Shown here one piece after another: positions 37,456-46,623 of a DNA stretch of 64,000 bases (position 1 is its first letter; each line of letters begins with the position of its first letter). The translations under genes and the position numbers were made by a program. The DNA is taken from the NCBI GenBank assembly GCA_029248525.1, contig JAQWJE010000035.1, forward strand, positions 62,001 through 126,000, given 5' to 3'. This stretch comes from Candidatus Binatia bacterium (GTDB lineage Bacteria; Desulfobacterota; Binatia; UBA12015). Under the pieces are notes generated by a model, which did not search any database, had not been told where the DNA came from, and was given only the letters and a program-made list of their open reading frames with translations.

Positions 37456-37482
37456 TGGTATGAATTAGTAGATATCTTACCA
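37456..37482. promoter_or_regulatory. Candidate Rrf2-type operator upstream of iscS
   Basis: A 27-base imperfect palindrome TGGTA(37456-37460)...TACCA(37478-37482) in an AT-rich patch, which includes the perfect 8-mer AGATATCT (37470-37477). It lies 63-90 bases upstream of the iscS ATG in the 183-base divergent gap to asnS and is the best operator candidate for the Rrf2 protein encoded at the end of the operon. Confidence 0.4.
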
Positions 37483-37576
37483 TCAGCCGTCAACCCGTCC
37501 AGCAGCAAACGTCCGAAAATTGATGCTCTGCGTTAAAACCAGCCGTGCGGTTGCCTGTTTGCCAGCGACCCTTTAA

Positions 37577-38878
37577 ATGCCGCAAATGCATTGGACGCGA
37601 ATCAGTGAGGTTGGCGCGCACTCCGGAACGCAAGTCCAGATCCGCGGCTGGGTGCGAGGAAAACGCTCCAGCGGGAAGTTGGTCTTTCTGCAGGTACGGG
37701 ACGGTTCCGGGACCCTGCAATGCACGGTGTTCGGGCCTGATGTGAGCGACGAGTTGTTCGCGCAAGCGCGCGGTCTTGGGCAGGAGAGTTCGATTGTCGT
37801 CACTGGCGAGGTGAAGCCTGATGCTCGTGCGGCCGGGGGCTTCGAGCTTGCCGTGAGCGGCCTGGAGATCGTCGCGGCCGCTGCGGATTACCCAATTACC
37901 CCCAAGGACCATGGGGCATCCTTTCTGCATGATCGTCGGCACCTCTGGCTTCGCTCGAGTCGACAGCACGCGATTTTGCGGGTGCGAGCGAGCGTGATCT
38001 CGGCTTGCCGGCGTTATTTCGACAGCCGGGATTTCACTTTGGTGGATGCTCCGATCTTCACGCCATCGGCCTGTGAAGGAACGTCCAATCTGTTCGAGGT
38101 CGACTATTTTGGTTCTCCAGCCTACCTCACGCAGAGCGGACAGCTCTATATGGAGGCCGCCGCGATGGCACTGGGGCAGGTGTATTGTCTGGGCCCCACC
38201 TTTCGCGCGGAGAAGTCGAAAACCCGCCGACATTTGACCGAATTCTGGATGCTTGAGCCCGAGGTGGCCTATCTCGACCTGGCAGGCGACATGGATTTGG
38301 CGGAAGACTTTCTCGCCACGATCGTAGCCGAGGTTTTGGCCGAGCGCCGTCCGGAGCTGGAGTTGTTGGAGAGGGATCTCTCCAAACTCGAAGCCGTCCA
38401 AGCCCCTTTCCCTCGGCTGACTTACACGGAAGCTGTCGAGAGACTTCGGCAGCTGGGTCATGAAAAGGAGTGGGGCACCGATTTTGGTGCCGAGGAAGAG
38501 ACTCTTCTGGCCAACGAATTTGACCGTCCGGTTCTCGTGCACCGCTATCCAGCGGATATCAAGGCTTTCTATATGAAGCCGGATCCGGAGGACTCGAACC
38601 TCGCGCTTTGCGTGGATGTTCTGGCGCCCGAGGGCTACGGCGAGATCATCGGGGGAGGGCAGCGCGAGGAGAATCTCGATGCGCTGGAAGCCCGGGTGTT
38701 GGAGCACGGGCTCGAGCCCAAAAATTTCGAGTGGTATCTCGACCTGCGACGTTATGGGTCGGTTCCCCACTCGGGGTTCGGCCTTGGCATCGAAAGGGCC
38801 GTCGCATGGATTTGCGGGATTCACCATGTTCGCGAGACCATTCCTTTCCCGAGGATGTTGGAGCGATTGACGCCATGA
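37577..38878 (+). CDS. asnS: Asparaginyl-tRNA synthetase
   Basis: A 433-residue class IIb synthetase: N-terminal OB-fold anticodon-binding domain ([20 protein letters not shown]), motif 2 [20 protein letters not shown], the AsnRS-type [14 protein letters not shown] instead of the AspRS version, and motif 3 [12 protein letters not shown]. Charges tRNA(Asn). A 445-residue antisense open frame covers it but is a composition artefact. Confidence 0.95.
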   Translation: MPQMHWTRISEVGAHSGTQVQIRGWVRGKRSSGKLVFLQVRDGSGTLQCTVFGPDVSDELFAQARGLGQESSIVVTGEVKPDARAAGGFELAVSGLEIVAAAADYPITPKDHGASFLHDRRHLWLRSSRQHAILRVRASVISACRRYFDSRDFTLVDAPIFTPSACEGTSNLFEVDYFGSPAYLTQSGQLYMEAAAMALGQVYCLGPTFRAEKSKTRRHLTEFWMLEPEVAYLDLAGDMDLAEDFLATIVAEVLAERRPELELLERDLSKLEAVQAPFPRLTYTEAVERLRQLGHEKEWGTDFGAEEETLLANEFDRPVLVHRYPADIKAFYMKPDPEDSNLALCVDVLAPEGYGEIIGGGQREENLDALEARVLEHGLEPKNFEWYLDLRRYGSVPHSGFGLGIERAVAWICGIHHVRETIPFPRMLERLTP

Positions 38879-38933
38879 AAATCAGTCGATCGTATCCGTC
38901 GAATCTCCCATCGCGCGCGGACAGGAGTGCGTC

Positions 38934-39533
38934 ATGCACGTAATTGGGTTGACCGGAGGAATCGGTGCAGGCAAAAGCCTTGTCGCCGAAATCCTGAAAT
39001 CTCTCGGCGCGCGGGTGGTCGATGCTGACAAGGTTGGTCACGAAGTCTACGCGCCCGGGACCGAAGGTTTTCTTGCCGTAGTCGAGGCGTTCGGCACGGA
39101 AGTTGTCGATGCGAACGGGCAGATTGACCGCGCCCAACTTGGTGCGAAAGTTTTTGGGGATGCGTCGGAACTGGAAAAGTTGACCGCAATCGTTCACCCG
39201 CGGATTCGGCAGATGGTTGATGATCGGATCGCGGCCGCGCGCCGCGATCCGGAAGTGCCGGTGTTGGTGCTCGAAGCCGCCATCCTGCTTGATAGTGGCT
39301 GGGATGCGATTACAGACGAAGTATGGGTGGTGGTTTCTGATCCCGTCGAGATTCGTCGACGTCTTGCCGAGGCGAGGGGTTTGAGCGAAGCGGAAGTGGA
39401 TGCGCGCGCGGCCAAGCAAATGTCAGATGAGGAGCGACGATCGCGAGCCGACGTCCTCGTGCACAACGATGGGACTTCGGACGAGCTACGCCTCGAAGTC
39501 GAGCGTCTATGGCGCGAGAGGGTCAATCCCTGA
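38934..39533 (+). CDS. coaE: Dephospho-CoA kinase
   Basis: A 199-residue P-loop kinase (GLTGGIGAGKS at residues 5-15, VVDADKVGHEVY, PVLVLEAAILLDSGW, family lysine/arginine lid RRSRADVLVHNDG) that makes CoA from dephospho-CoA. It follows asnS on the same strand with a GGAG at about 8 bases from the ATG. Confidence 0.93.
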   Translation: MHVIGLTGGIGAGKSLVAEILKSLGARVVDADKVGHEVYAPGTEGFLAVVEAFGTEVVDANGQIDRAQLGAKVFGDASELEKLTAIVHPRIRQMVDDRIAAARRDPEVPVLVLEAAILLDSGWDAITDEVWVVVSDPVEIRRRLAEARGLSEAEVDARAAKQMSDEERRSRADVLVHNDGTSDELRLEVERLWRERVNP

Positions 39534-39544
39534 TCGGGCAGCTC

Positions 39545-40813
39545 TCAGCCCCAGCGCAGAGCTCCCGTGCTTTGGCCAAACGATTCGGTATCGACCCCCA
39601 TTGACTGCAGCAGGGTGAGGAAGAGGTTCGATAGCGGCTGGTTGCCGCCGCCTCCAACGTCGACGTGCGAGCCGTGGTCGAAGCCGCCACCGGCCACCAT
39701 GATCGGCAAGTCATAAGCTATATGTGCATTGGCATTGCCGAGATTGCTGCCGAGCAGGATGCTCGTACTGTCGAGCAGAGAACTCCCGCCATCGACGCCG
39801 GCGTGGAGGGAGTCGAGCAGTTCTCCGAAGGCCACGAGAATGGCCTTCTCGACGAGGCGGAGTTGGTCGATCTTGCCCTCCTCCTGGCCGTGATGCGACA
39901 AGCTGTGTTGATCGTTGGTTGTTCCGGGCACCTCCAATACCGTGGAGTGGTCCTGCATCATCAAGCTGATCACCCGCGAGGAATCGGTAGCGAAAATCAG
40001 TGGGATCAAGTTGAAGAAGAGACGAATACGCCCGATGAGATCGCCCGCACCGGCGATGTCGGTGGGCTGCTCTGAGCCGACAACGGGTTTGGGTCGATTG
40101 ACCCAAGCCTGCATCTCCGACAATTCACGCTCAGCGCCACGAACCGATTCGAAATATGAATGCAGCCGATGGCGGTCCTCTCCGCCGAGATCGGCGAGCA
40201 GAGCGGCACGCTGTCGGCGCAGATGGTCGAGGATACTCTTGCCCTCACGTAATCGTCCCATCTCTTGCGCGACTTCCTGAGGGCTTCCCTGCAGGAATAG
40301 GGATCGGAACAATGAGGAAGGACTGGTTTCGGCAGGGACCATTACGCCACTGGACAGGTAGGACTGGCTCTGAGCTTTCAGGCTGCCCAAACTCAGTGAC
40401 GGGAATCGTGTCACGTATCCGAGATGGTTGGCCGTCACCTGATCCATCGAGATCGTGTTCGTAAAGCCGTCCATGCCGGGACGTCGCGCCCCGCTCAGGA
40501 AGGTAATCTCGGAGTTATGCGGCTGTCGGCCTTGCTGGTCTTCGTGGGAAAGCCCCGAGATCACGGTGTAACGTGATCGGTGCCTGTCGAGGAGTTGCAG
40601 GTATTCCGAGGGTTCATAGGCATCGCCCGTGGTCTCGGGTCGCCAGGAGGGTGCGTAGAAGCCGAGGGTGCCGCAGATATTCAGCATCCGCCGGACGGGC
40701 TCGGCTTGGGCTCGCCCAAGCACCGGCCGCATGGCTTCAAGAAGGGGCAGGGCCAGCGCGACCCCTCCCGCGCGCAGGACCGTCCGTCGTTGTATTCGTC
40801 GATTCCAGTTCAT
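39545..40813 (-). CDS. DUF1552 Tat-exported protein
   Basis: A 422-residue protein of the DUF1552 family, with a twin-arginine signal (RRIQRRTVLRAGGVALALP) and the family core ending SLSHHGQ...DLPIMVAGGGF. Function unknown; the family is usually encoded beside DUF1592-type proteins. Its ATG overlaps the stop of the DUF1592 gene (ATGA), so the pair is translationally coupled. Confidence 0.88.
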   Translation of the reverse strand: MNWNRRIQRRTVLRAGGVALALPLLEAMRPVLGRAQAEPVRRMLNICGTLGFYAPSWRPETTGDAYEPSEYLQLLDRHRSRYTVISGLSHEDQQGRQPHNSEITFLSGARRPGMDGFTNTISMDQVTANHLGYVTRFPSLSLGSLKAQSQSYLSSGVMVPAETSPSSLFRSLFLQGSPQEVAQEMGRLREGKSILDHLRRQRAALLADLGGEDRHRLHSYFESVRGAERELSEMQAWVNRPKPVVGSEQPTDIAGAGDLIGRIRLFFNLIPLIFATDSSRVISLMMQDHSTVLEVPGTTNDQHSLSHHGQEEGKIDQLRLVEKAILVAFGELLDSLHAGVDGGSSLLDSTSILLGSNLGNANAHIAYDLPIMVAGGGFDHGSHVDVGGGGNQPLSNLFLTLLQSMGVDTESFGQSTGALRWG

Positions 40814-42378
40814 CGTTCCCGCCTTCCGAGAGGCTGGCGCGCAGCATCACTGCCGGGTTCGTCGCGAACATCCAGCCTTGAAGTTTTTTGGAAGAGCGAA
40901 CTCGCAACAATTTCATGGATCATGCTGCGCACTCCGTATCCATCCGTGCTCAGTCGGTCGAGCATCACATCGATTTCATCGCGATCTTCAAACTCGGTCT
41001 CCGCTCCAGTCGCGAAGATAACGATCTGCTGGAACAGGTGGCGCGCGACCTGATCGATATTCTCCTCGAGAAGAATTTTCTTGTACTCGCGGATGCCGGC
41101 AAAAGACCTTCCGGTCGGGGTGGTTCCGCTGGGGTCGACAAGTCTGCGATTCGGATATTCGTCGCGGAAAGCGCCGACAGCATCAAACGACTCGAGGGCA
41201 AACCCCGGCGGATCAATCGAGCGATGGCATGCGTTGCAGGTCGGGTTGGTCCGGTGCAAGTCGAGTTGCTCCCGAATCGTGGAACTCCCACGGGTGTCGG
41301 GTTCAAGGCCGGGGACGCCTGCGGGCGGTGGTGGCATCGGTGTGCCAAGGAGGTGTTCGAGAATAAAGTTGCCACGCGGAATCGGTGAGGTCGAAGTCCC
41401 GTTCGCGGTGATTTTCAGAATGCTGGCCTGTGTGATCAGGCCTCCGCGTGGGCTGTCCTGTGGCAGCGCGATGCGCCGCATCTCCTGTCCGGAAACTCCC
41501 GGGATTCCATAAAGTTGCGCCAGCGGTCGGTTTACAAAGGTGAAATCACTGTCGATCAAATGGTCGACGCCCAGGTCCTCGGCAATCAGGGCGGCAAGAA
41601 AGAGGTTCGTCTCGGCTTCCATCGATTGACCAAGTTGTGAATTGTACGCTGGAAAAAGCGTCTGGTTGGGCGATGTTGCGCGGAACTCGTCGAGCCGCCA
41701 GGCCTGTCCGCTGAAGTCTTCCACGAACCGCGTGTTTTTCGGATCGTCGAGCATGCGATCGACTTGCAGGTCGAGGTGGTAGGAATCCTGAAGAAGGCCC
41801 TGTGATGCCAGGTTGATGAGTTCCTGATCGGGCGGGCCGCGCCACAGAAATGCGGCCAGCCGCTTGGCGAAATCGTAGTCTTTCGAAATGCCCTGCTGGT
41901 CGATCTGGTAGAGGAAATTCGGGGCTGTGAGGATCGCCAGAAGCGGTGTACGCAACGCCTCGACAAAGGGCTGACCTTCATCCAGAGCTGTCAGCCCAAG
42001 CCGTGCAATCCTGGCAATGGAACGCTCGCTGAGGGGGTGGCCGAACGCGCGTGGTGCAAAGTCTGCCACAATCTCGATGAGGTGCTCCTCGGGATTTTTA
42101 CTGAGCAGGAGGGTTCCGGCTTCGTCCAATTCGATCCCCGGCAGCAGCCCCCGGAAGCTTGCCGGCGGCCACTCGTCGGTCAGTGGTCCCTCGATCACCA
42201 TGGAGCGAAATGCGACTCCTTCGCCGGTATAATTTTGTGCCAGCATATTGGCTTCGAAATAGCGGTAGAAAGGATCGTCGGCGGGAACGTCGGCTTCAGC
42301 GATGCACGGTGCGACCAGATCTCCTGGTTGGAGGAAGACTTCGGTCGAGACGACCCGCGTCTCGTCGTCAATAAGATC
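40810..42378 (-). CDS. DUF1592/1588/1585 protein, C-terminal part after in-frame TGA
   Basis: This is the continuation in the same reading frame of the gene at 42379-43158. Translation reads uninterrupted for 522 codons after the TGA: the end of the sugar-binding-like domain (TRVVSTEVFLQPGDLV, VEGPLTDEW-like motif), DUF1595/1592, DUF1588 with a haem-like CxxCH (PTCNACHRSIDPPGFALESFD-type region) and DUF1585 at the end. The first ATG is only at 42246 and has no ribosome-binding site, so separate initiation looks unlikely. The part alone would lack the N-terminal domain. See the TGA and hairpin entries. Confidence 0.85.
   Translation of the reverse strand, partial: DLIDDETRVVSTEVFLQPGDLVAPCIAEADVPADDPFYRYFEANMLAQNYTGEGVAFRSMVIEGPLTDEWPPASFRGLLPGIELDEAGTLLLSKNPEEHLIEIVADFAPRAFGHPLSERSIARIARLGLTALDEGQPFVEALRTPLLAILTAPNFLYQIDQQGISKDYDFAKRLAAFLWRGPPDQELINLASQGLLQDSYHLDLQVDRMLDDPKNTRFVEDFSGQAWRLDEFRATSPNQTLFPAYNSQLGQSMEAETNLFLAALIAEDLGVDHLIDSDFTFVNRPLAQLYGIPGVSGQEMRRIALPQDSPRGGLITQASILKITANGTSTSPIPRGNFILEHLLGTPMPPPPAGVPGLEPDTRGSSTIREQLDLHRTNPTCNACHRSIDPPGFALESFDAVGAFRDEYPNRRLVDPSGTTPTGRSFAGIREYKKILLEENIDQVARHLFQQIVIFATGAETEFEDRDEIDVMLDRLSTDGYGVRSMIHEIVASSLFQKTSRLDVRDEPGSDAARQPLGRRER
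42346..42364 (-). promoter_or_regulatory. Candidate bacterial SECIS hairpin
   Basis: On the coding strand, a perfect 7-bp stem (CGAGACG/CGTCTCG) closes the loop CGGGT. The loop begins 22 bases after the TGA at 42379-42381. Bacterial SECIS elements are stem-loops in the coding region with the apical loop about 16-37 bases from the UGA and a G among the first two loop bases; all hold here. Confidence 0.45.
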
Positions 42379-42381
42379 TCA
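42379..42381 (-). other. In-frame TGA: candidate selenocysteine codon or nonsense mutation
   Basis: The TGA is codon 260 of the 783-codon frame 43158-40810. Both flanks are in the same frame and code for contiguous family sequence (LDELIGS before, DLIDDETRVVSTEV after). TGA is used as a normal stop by many genes here, so general recoding is excluded. It does not fall on a residue I recognise as a conserved cysteine of the family, which is the main point against selenocysteine. Confidence 0.5.
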
Positions 42382-43158
42382 ACTGCCAATCAGTTCATCC
42401 AGCGAGGCGACGATGCCCTGCGTTTTTCCCTTGAACAGAGTCATGACGACCAGCGAGTCGGCCTGGTGTCGGTATCCATCCAGCGTGACCTTGTAGCGCC
42501 CTTCTTGCAGGATGGGGACGTAGTGGCGCTCGGAGTCCATGGTGTAGGTGCAGACCGCACCATCGAATTGAACCGCGGCATCATCCAGCATCTTGACCAC
42601 GCCCAGACCAAAGGTTTCCGACAGTGCGAAATAGGCCATCAAGCCTTGGCTATAGTCAATTTTTCTCTCCAGGCTTTTCGGTCGAGTGCCGAGGACCAGA
42701 GCCGTATCCAAAGCGCGGTTGGCGGCCTCGAGATAGCTGCGGATGTGCAAGGCCGAGATTCCCTGGCTCTCGGCGACGGTATCAAAGCCGCCGGCGTCTG
42801 CTTCGGGCGGTAGCGACTCACTGATCAAAATCGCCGCATCTTCGTCAATATGAAGAAGATCTCGGAGGGCGTAGGCGTATTCGAGTTGGGTCATCCGGCG
42901 CAGGGGTGGCCCGGATGACCGGGGTGCCTGCCCGCGGAGCTCAAAACCTCGACGTGACGTATTCGGAGTCTCGTCGGCCAGGATGCCCTCGAGAGCGTCT
43001 CCCCGCGCCGAGGCGAGGCTGGCGGTGACGGGGCAGAGAAGGACGAAGATCAGGGGCAGGATCAGGGGTACGAGGAGAGCGAAAGGATCATGGATAGGAA
43101 TCCCGGCCGGCGCTGATTTTTGGTGGCCTCTGATCCGGTGGAGAAGTTCTCGAAGCAT
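42379..43158 (-). CDS. DUF1587/DUF1592-type secreted protein, N-terminal part
   Basis: A 259-residue product if TGA is read as stop. It has an N-terminal membrane/signal segment (~28-52), DUF1587 (LRRMTQLEYAYALRDLLHID, PEADAGGFDTVAES) and the beginning of the sugar-binding-like domain (EGRYKVTLDGYRHQADSLVV), which is cut in its middle. Read through the TGA the protein would have 782 residues, the usual size for this family. No N-terminal CxxCH cytochrome domain is seen. It is coupled downstream to the DUF1552 gene. Confidence 0.85.
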   Translation of the reverse strand: MLRELLHRIRGHQKSAPAGIPIHDPFALLVPLILPLIFVLLCPVTASLASARGDALEGILADETPNTSRRGFELRGQAPRSSGPPLRRMTQLEYAYALRDLLHIDEDAAILISESLPPEADAGGFDTVAESQGISALHIRSYLEAANRALDTALVLGTRPKSLERKIDYSQGLMAYFALSETFGLGVVKMLDDAAVQFDGAVCTYTMDSERHYVPILQEGRYKVTLDGYRHQADSLVVMTLFKGKTQGIVASLDELIGS

Positions 43159-43245
43159 CCGGAACTCTCCAACTCGGAAGGCCCAGCGTCAAGTCAAAAG
43201 CTCCAGTTCCGCTGCCTTCTCAGGTGAATCAGTCTTGCCCCGTGT

Positions 43246-44199
43246 CTATTTGGTCCATTGTCCCATTCCTGATCGGTGGATGACCTCGCCAACGCTCTCG
43301 CCGAGAGCCTCCGGTAATCCGGGAATGGTCGCACCGGCCGCCGCGGGGTGCCCGCCACCGCCGCATGCTTCGGCGAGTTTGGAGAGATCAAAATCGAAAT
43401 CGGGAGAACGGCGGAACGACATGGCACGGCTTCGCACATCGAAGAGTGCGAAAACGGTGCGTGGACTCGACTTGCCCCACTCGTCAGCGATTTCGCCGGC
43501 GTAACCGTCGCATAAGGCAGAGGTGAGCGTCATGCCCTCGAGTTTTCGGTCGATGCGCGTATCCGTGGCCAGGTTTCGGTTCCGCTTCAGCTCGCCAAGC
43601 ACGCGCGTGCGGGCGGCTGCCATCGCGGGCGTGTCGGAGAGATCGTCATCCATGGCGACAAAGGCCTCGTAGCCCTCGCGGGCCGGCATGACGCGCAGGA
43701 TCAGACCGAGATCGCGCGAGCCCTCCACCGCATGAATCCAGCGATCATTATCGTCGGCGGACTCGACCATCGGGGCAAAGGCCTTGAATCGGGGCGAGAG
43801 GTTGTCCCCTCCGAGACTGGCGAGGTGCTGGTACGTCAATTTCGCTGCAGAATACTCGTCGCGCACGATCTTGGTTGCGAAATCGAGCTGGTAGCCACCC
43901 GCAGCAAGCCGGTCCATCGCAGTTTTATGATGGTCGATCCAATGCACGATGACACCGGAAGCGATGAGTTGGCGCAGATGATCTTCTGTCGCCTCGTCGT
44001 TCCAGGAAATATCCGTGATCCAGAGTTCCTCGCCGGGGGCGGGATGGAGGCGTCGAATCGTGTCCCCGACGGTTTTATTGGAGGGGAAATGGGCGACAAC
44101 CTTCTGCCCGTCGTGGAATCTCGCAATGCTGGCTGCTGCGGCCGCTCCGTCAAAACAATGAGGGCCATGGCTGACCACGTGGACTGTCTTTTCCTTCAT
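43246..44199 (-). CDS. DHH-family phosphoesterase
   Basis: A 317-residue DHH/DHHA1 protein: N-terminal motif SHGPHCFDGAAAA (in place of the usual DxD), ITDISWND, the DHH motif VHWIDHHKT, and a C-terminal DHHA1 glycine motif GGGGHPAAAGATI. Relatives hydrolyse nanoRNA, cyclic dinucleotides or pAp; which one cannot be decided. The ATG at 44199 begins the family N-terminus; the ORF extends to 44259. Confidence 0.82.
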   Translation of the reverse strand: MKEKTVHVVSHGPHCFDGAAAAASIARFHDGQKVVAHFPSNKTVGDTIRRLHPAPGEELWITDISWNDEATEDHLRQLIASGVIVHWIDHHKTAMDRLAAGGYQLDFATKIVRDEYSAAKLTYQHLASLGGDNLSPRFKAFAPMVESADDNDRWIHAVEGSRDLGLILRVMPAREGYEAFVAMDDDLSDTPAMAAARTRVLGELKRNRNLATDTRIDRKLEGMTLTSALCDGYAGEIADEWGKSSPRTVFALFDVRSRAMSFRRSPDFDFDLSKLAEACGGGGHPAAAGATIPGLPEALGESVGEVIHRSGMGQWTK

Positions 44200-44283
44200 G
44201 CGAAACACTCTACCACCTCGTCTCCGCCTGCCAAAGGTTGCAGAATTCCCCTCTCGCAAGGCCGCCCGAGCGGGGAGGCGAGC

Positions 44284-45015
44284 TTACTCGCCGCGCGAGA
44301 AGTGGCGCATTTTCTCCAGAGTGAAAGAAGTCGGCGGTCCGCCGGCCACGCGGGTTTCGCGCTGGACCAGTCCGACCCCGCGGACATACCACTCGCGGAT
44401 GTCCTGAACGACGGGCGGTGTGCCGGCGCGGGTGAGGGTCTGTTTCGTCTCGACGAGCAAGACATCCGAGAAAGTGCCGGCGGGGACCTCGACAGTGGTC
44501 GTCCGGCCGACCCGACTCTCCCGTTCTCCCTCCACGGTGATCGTGGCATCGCCTTCCTGGGCGAGGATGCGGCTGCGCGATTTCCAGACATAGCCGGGCT
44601 TCAGAAACTTTTCGGAAGGGAGGCCGGGGATGACAGCGGTGACCCTGCCAGCGGCTCTGGATGCGCCGGATTTCCCCTCCGCCGCGCCACGCGTGGTCAG
44701 CGCAAGATTACCGTTCTCGCAGCGGACTTCAGTGATACCGGCCGCTCGCGCCCGGCTTTTTCGGGCCGCCTCACGGACGGTTTGGCGAAGCTCCGCGACT
44801 TCACCCGATGAGTTTTTTGTCACGGTCGCGACAACCACACTGCGGATAGCCCGAGCGCGACCGGCACCAGAGACCTCCTCGTATTCCCATCGCGCACCGT
44901 CGGGCGTCGGAAACCATGGATTACAAAATCCGGCCACCGTGGATGCCCCTGCGGTTGCTGTGAGCGCCAATGAAAATGCGAGGCCGAGAAGTCCGGAGAT
45001 CGTCGCGATTTTCAT
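44284..45015 (-). CDS. Hypothetical secreted protein
   Basis: A 243-residue protein with a Sec signal peptide (cleavage near TAGAS) and a mature beta-rich domain beginning [13 protein letters not shown], ending [17 protein letters not shown] and [14 protein letters not shown]. These lines resemble small exported lipoprotein-like domains found beside metabolic genes, but no function is assigned. Its ATG overlaps the stop of the mutase gene (ATGA). Confidence 0.7.
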   Translation of the reverse strand: MKIATISGLLGLAFSLALTATAGASTVAGFCNPWFPTPDGARWEYEEVSGAGRARAIRSVVVATVTKNSSGEVAELRQTVREAARKSRARAAGITEVRCENGNLALTTRGAAEGKSGASRAAGRVTAVIPGLPSEKFLKPGYVWKSRSRILAQEGDATITVEGERESRVGRTTTVEVPAGTFSDVLLVETKQTLTRAGTPPVVQDIREWYVRGVGLVQRETRVAGGPPTSFTLEKMRHFSRGE

Positions 45016-46604
45016 AGGTGCCCCGGGTCTCGATATTCGCCAAAAACGTCGCGATAGATATCCGAGATTTCGCCAACCGAGCATCCCAGATCAACAGCCT
45101 TGATCAGATGAGGCATCAGGTTCTGGTCCCCTTCCGCAGCCTTTCGGATCGCATTCAGGGCGTTTTCGACAGACTTGGGGTCTCGCCCCGCCTTGAATTC
45201 CTGAACTCGTTTGATTTGTGTTTTCTCCAGCTCGGGCGGGATGCGCAGGATCTTCAGGTCCTGTGCGGTCTCGCTACGGAAACCGTTGACGCCGACGGTG
45301 ATGCGTTCGCCACGATCTGTTTCGCATTGGGTTTGCCATGCGGATTCGGAGATCTCTGTTTGCGGGAAGCCTTCATCGATCGCAGCGATCATGCCCCCCC
45401 GTGCGTCGATCTCGTCGATCAAATCGCGAGCGGCTTTTTCGATGGCATCCGTGAGCGCCTCGACGGCATAGCTGCCGCCGAGCGGGTCCACGATGTTGGC
45501 CACTCCGCTTTCCTCGGCGATGATTTGCTGGGTGCGGAGGGCGAGTGTCACGGCGTCTTCGGTCGGGAGGGCGAATGTCTCGTCAAACGAGTTCGTATGC
45601 AGAGATTGCACGCCGCCGAGAACACCCGCCAGAGCTTGCAAGGTCACTCGAACGATATTGTTCAGCGGCTGTTGCGCGGTCAGGGAAACTCCGGCCGTCT
45701 GACCGTGCATTCGCAGCCGGCAGGCCTCTTCCTTTTTTGCTCCGTAGCGCTCGCGTACCAATTTGGCCCAGAGCCGTCTTGCTGCGCGGAGTTTTGCAAT
45801 TTCCTCGAAAAAATCATTGTGGATATCAAAGAAAAACGAGAGCCGGTGGCCGAAGTCATCGATGCTCAGACGGCCCCGCGAGACCACTGCATCAATATAG
45901 GCCAAACCATCCGCAAGGGTGAACGCGACTTCCTGAATCGCCGTCGCTCCCGCCTCGCGAATATGGTAACCGCTAATGGATACCGCATGCCAACGCGGCA
46001 TTTCTTCCGCACAGAACTCGATCATGTCAGCGACGACTCGAACTGACGGTTCGGGTGGAGAGATCCACTCCTTTTGCGCAATGAATTCCTTGAGCATGTC
46101 GTTCTGGATCGTGCCCGAAAGTTTCGCGCGAGGAATACCGCGTCGCTCGGCAAGGGCGATATACATCGCGAGCAGGATCGAAGCCGAGCAGTTGATCGTC
46201 ATCGACGTCGAGACCTGATCAAGGGGAATGTCGCGGAACAAGATCTCGGCGTCCGCGATGGTCGAGATGGAGACGCCCTCGCGACCAACTTCGCCAAAGG
46301 CTCGGGGGTGGTCCGCGTCGTAGCCCATCAGCGTCGGCATATCGAAAGCCGTGGACAGACCGTCCTGCCCTTCTTCGAGGAGGAATTGGAAGCGTTCGTT
46401 GGTGTCCTCGGGCGAGCCGAACCCGGCGAATTGCCGCATGGTCCATCGGCGGCTGCGGTACATCGTCGCGTATGGACCCCGCAGAAAGGGATAGGTTCCG
46501 GGCGCACCCACGGTCTCGCGATCCGGGTCGGCTTCGTAGAGTGCCTGCAACGGCAACCCGGAAAGAGTTTTTTCAGGTCGGAGTTTGTTGTCCTCGGATG
46601 CCAT
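45012..46604 (-). CDS. Acyl-CoA mutase large (N-terminal) subunit, methylmalonyl-CoA mutase family
   Basis: A 530-residue adenosylcobalamin-dependent mutase of the two-subunit type with no B12-binding domain; that must be on a separate subunit, which is not in the window. Motifs: [66 protein letters not shown]. Could act on methylmalonyl-, isobutyryl- or another acyl-CoA; the substrate-specific residues are not decided here. ATG at 46604 preferred; the frame extends to 46676, overlapping the HEAT-repeat gene. Confidence 0.9.
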   Translation of the reverse strand: MASEDNKLRPEKTLSGLPLQALYEADPDRETVGAPGTYPFLRGPYATMYRSRRWTMRQFAGFGSPEDTNERFQFLLEEGQDGLSTAFDMPTLMGYDADHPRAFGEVGREGVSISTIADAEILFRDIPLDQVSTSMTINCSASILLAMYIALAERRGIPRAKLSGTIQNDMLKEFIAQKEWISPPEPSVRVVADMIEFCAEEMPRWHAVSISGYHIREAGATAIQEVAFTLADGLAYIDAVVSRGRLSIDDFGHRLSFFFDIHNDFFEEIAKLRAARRLWAKLVRERYGAKKEEACRLRMHGQTAGVSLTAQQPLNNIVRVTLQALAGVLGGVQSLHTNSFDETFALPTEDAVTLALRTQQIIAEESGVANIVDPLGGSYAVEALTDAIEKAARDLIDEIDARGGMIAAIDEGFPQTEISESAWQTQCETDRGERITVGVNGFRSETAQDLKILRIPPELEKTQIKRVQEFKAGRDPKSVENALNAIRKAAEGDQNLMPHLIKAVDLGCSVGEISDIYRDVFGEYRDPGHL

Positions 46605-46623
46605 ATCGCCTGCTTCGGGGCGA

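Noticed and set aside
37394-37576. Possible tRNA-Sec or other RNA gene in the iscS-asnS gap
   Set aside because: No tRNA-like arms, no TTC-arm signature and no CCA; the gap is better read as promoter/operator sequence.
37490-38827. 445-residue open frame on the minus strand across asnS
   Set aside because: Antisense shadow of a clear synthetase gene; the sequence has no domain and reflects GC-rich codon use.
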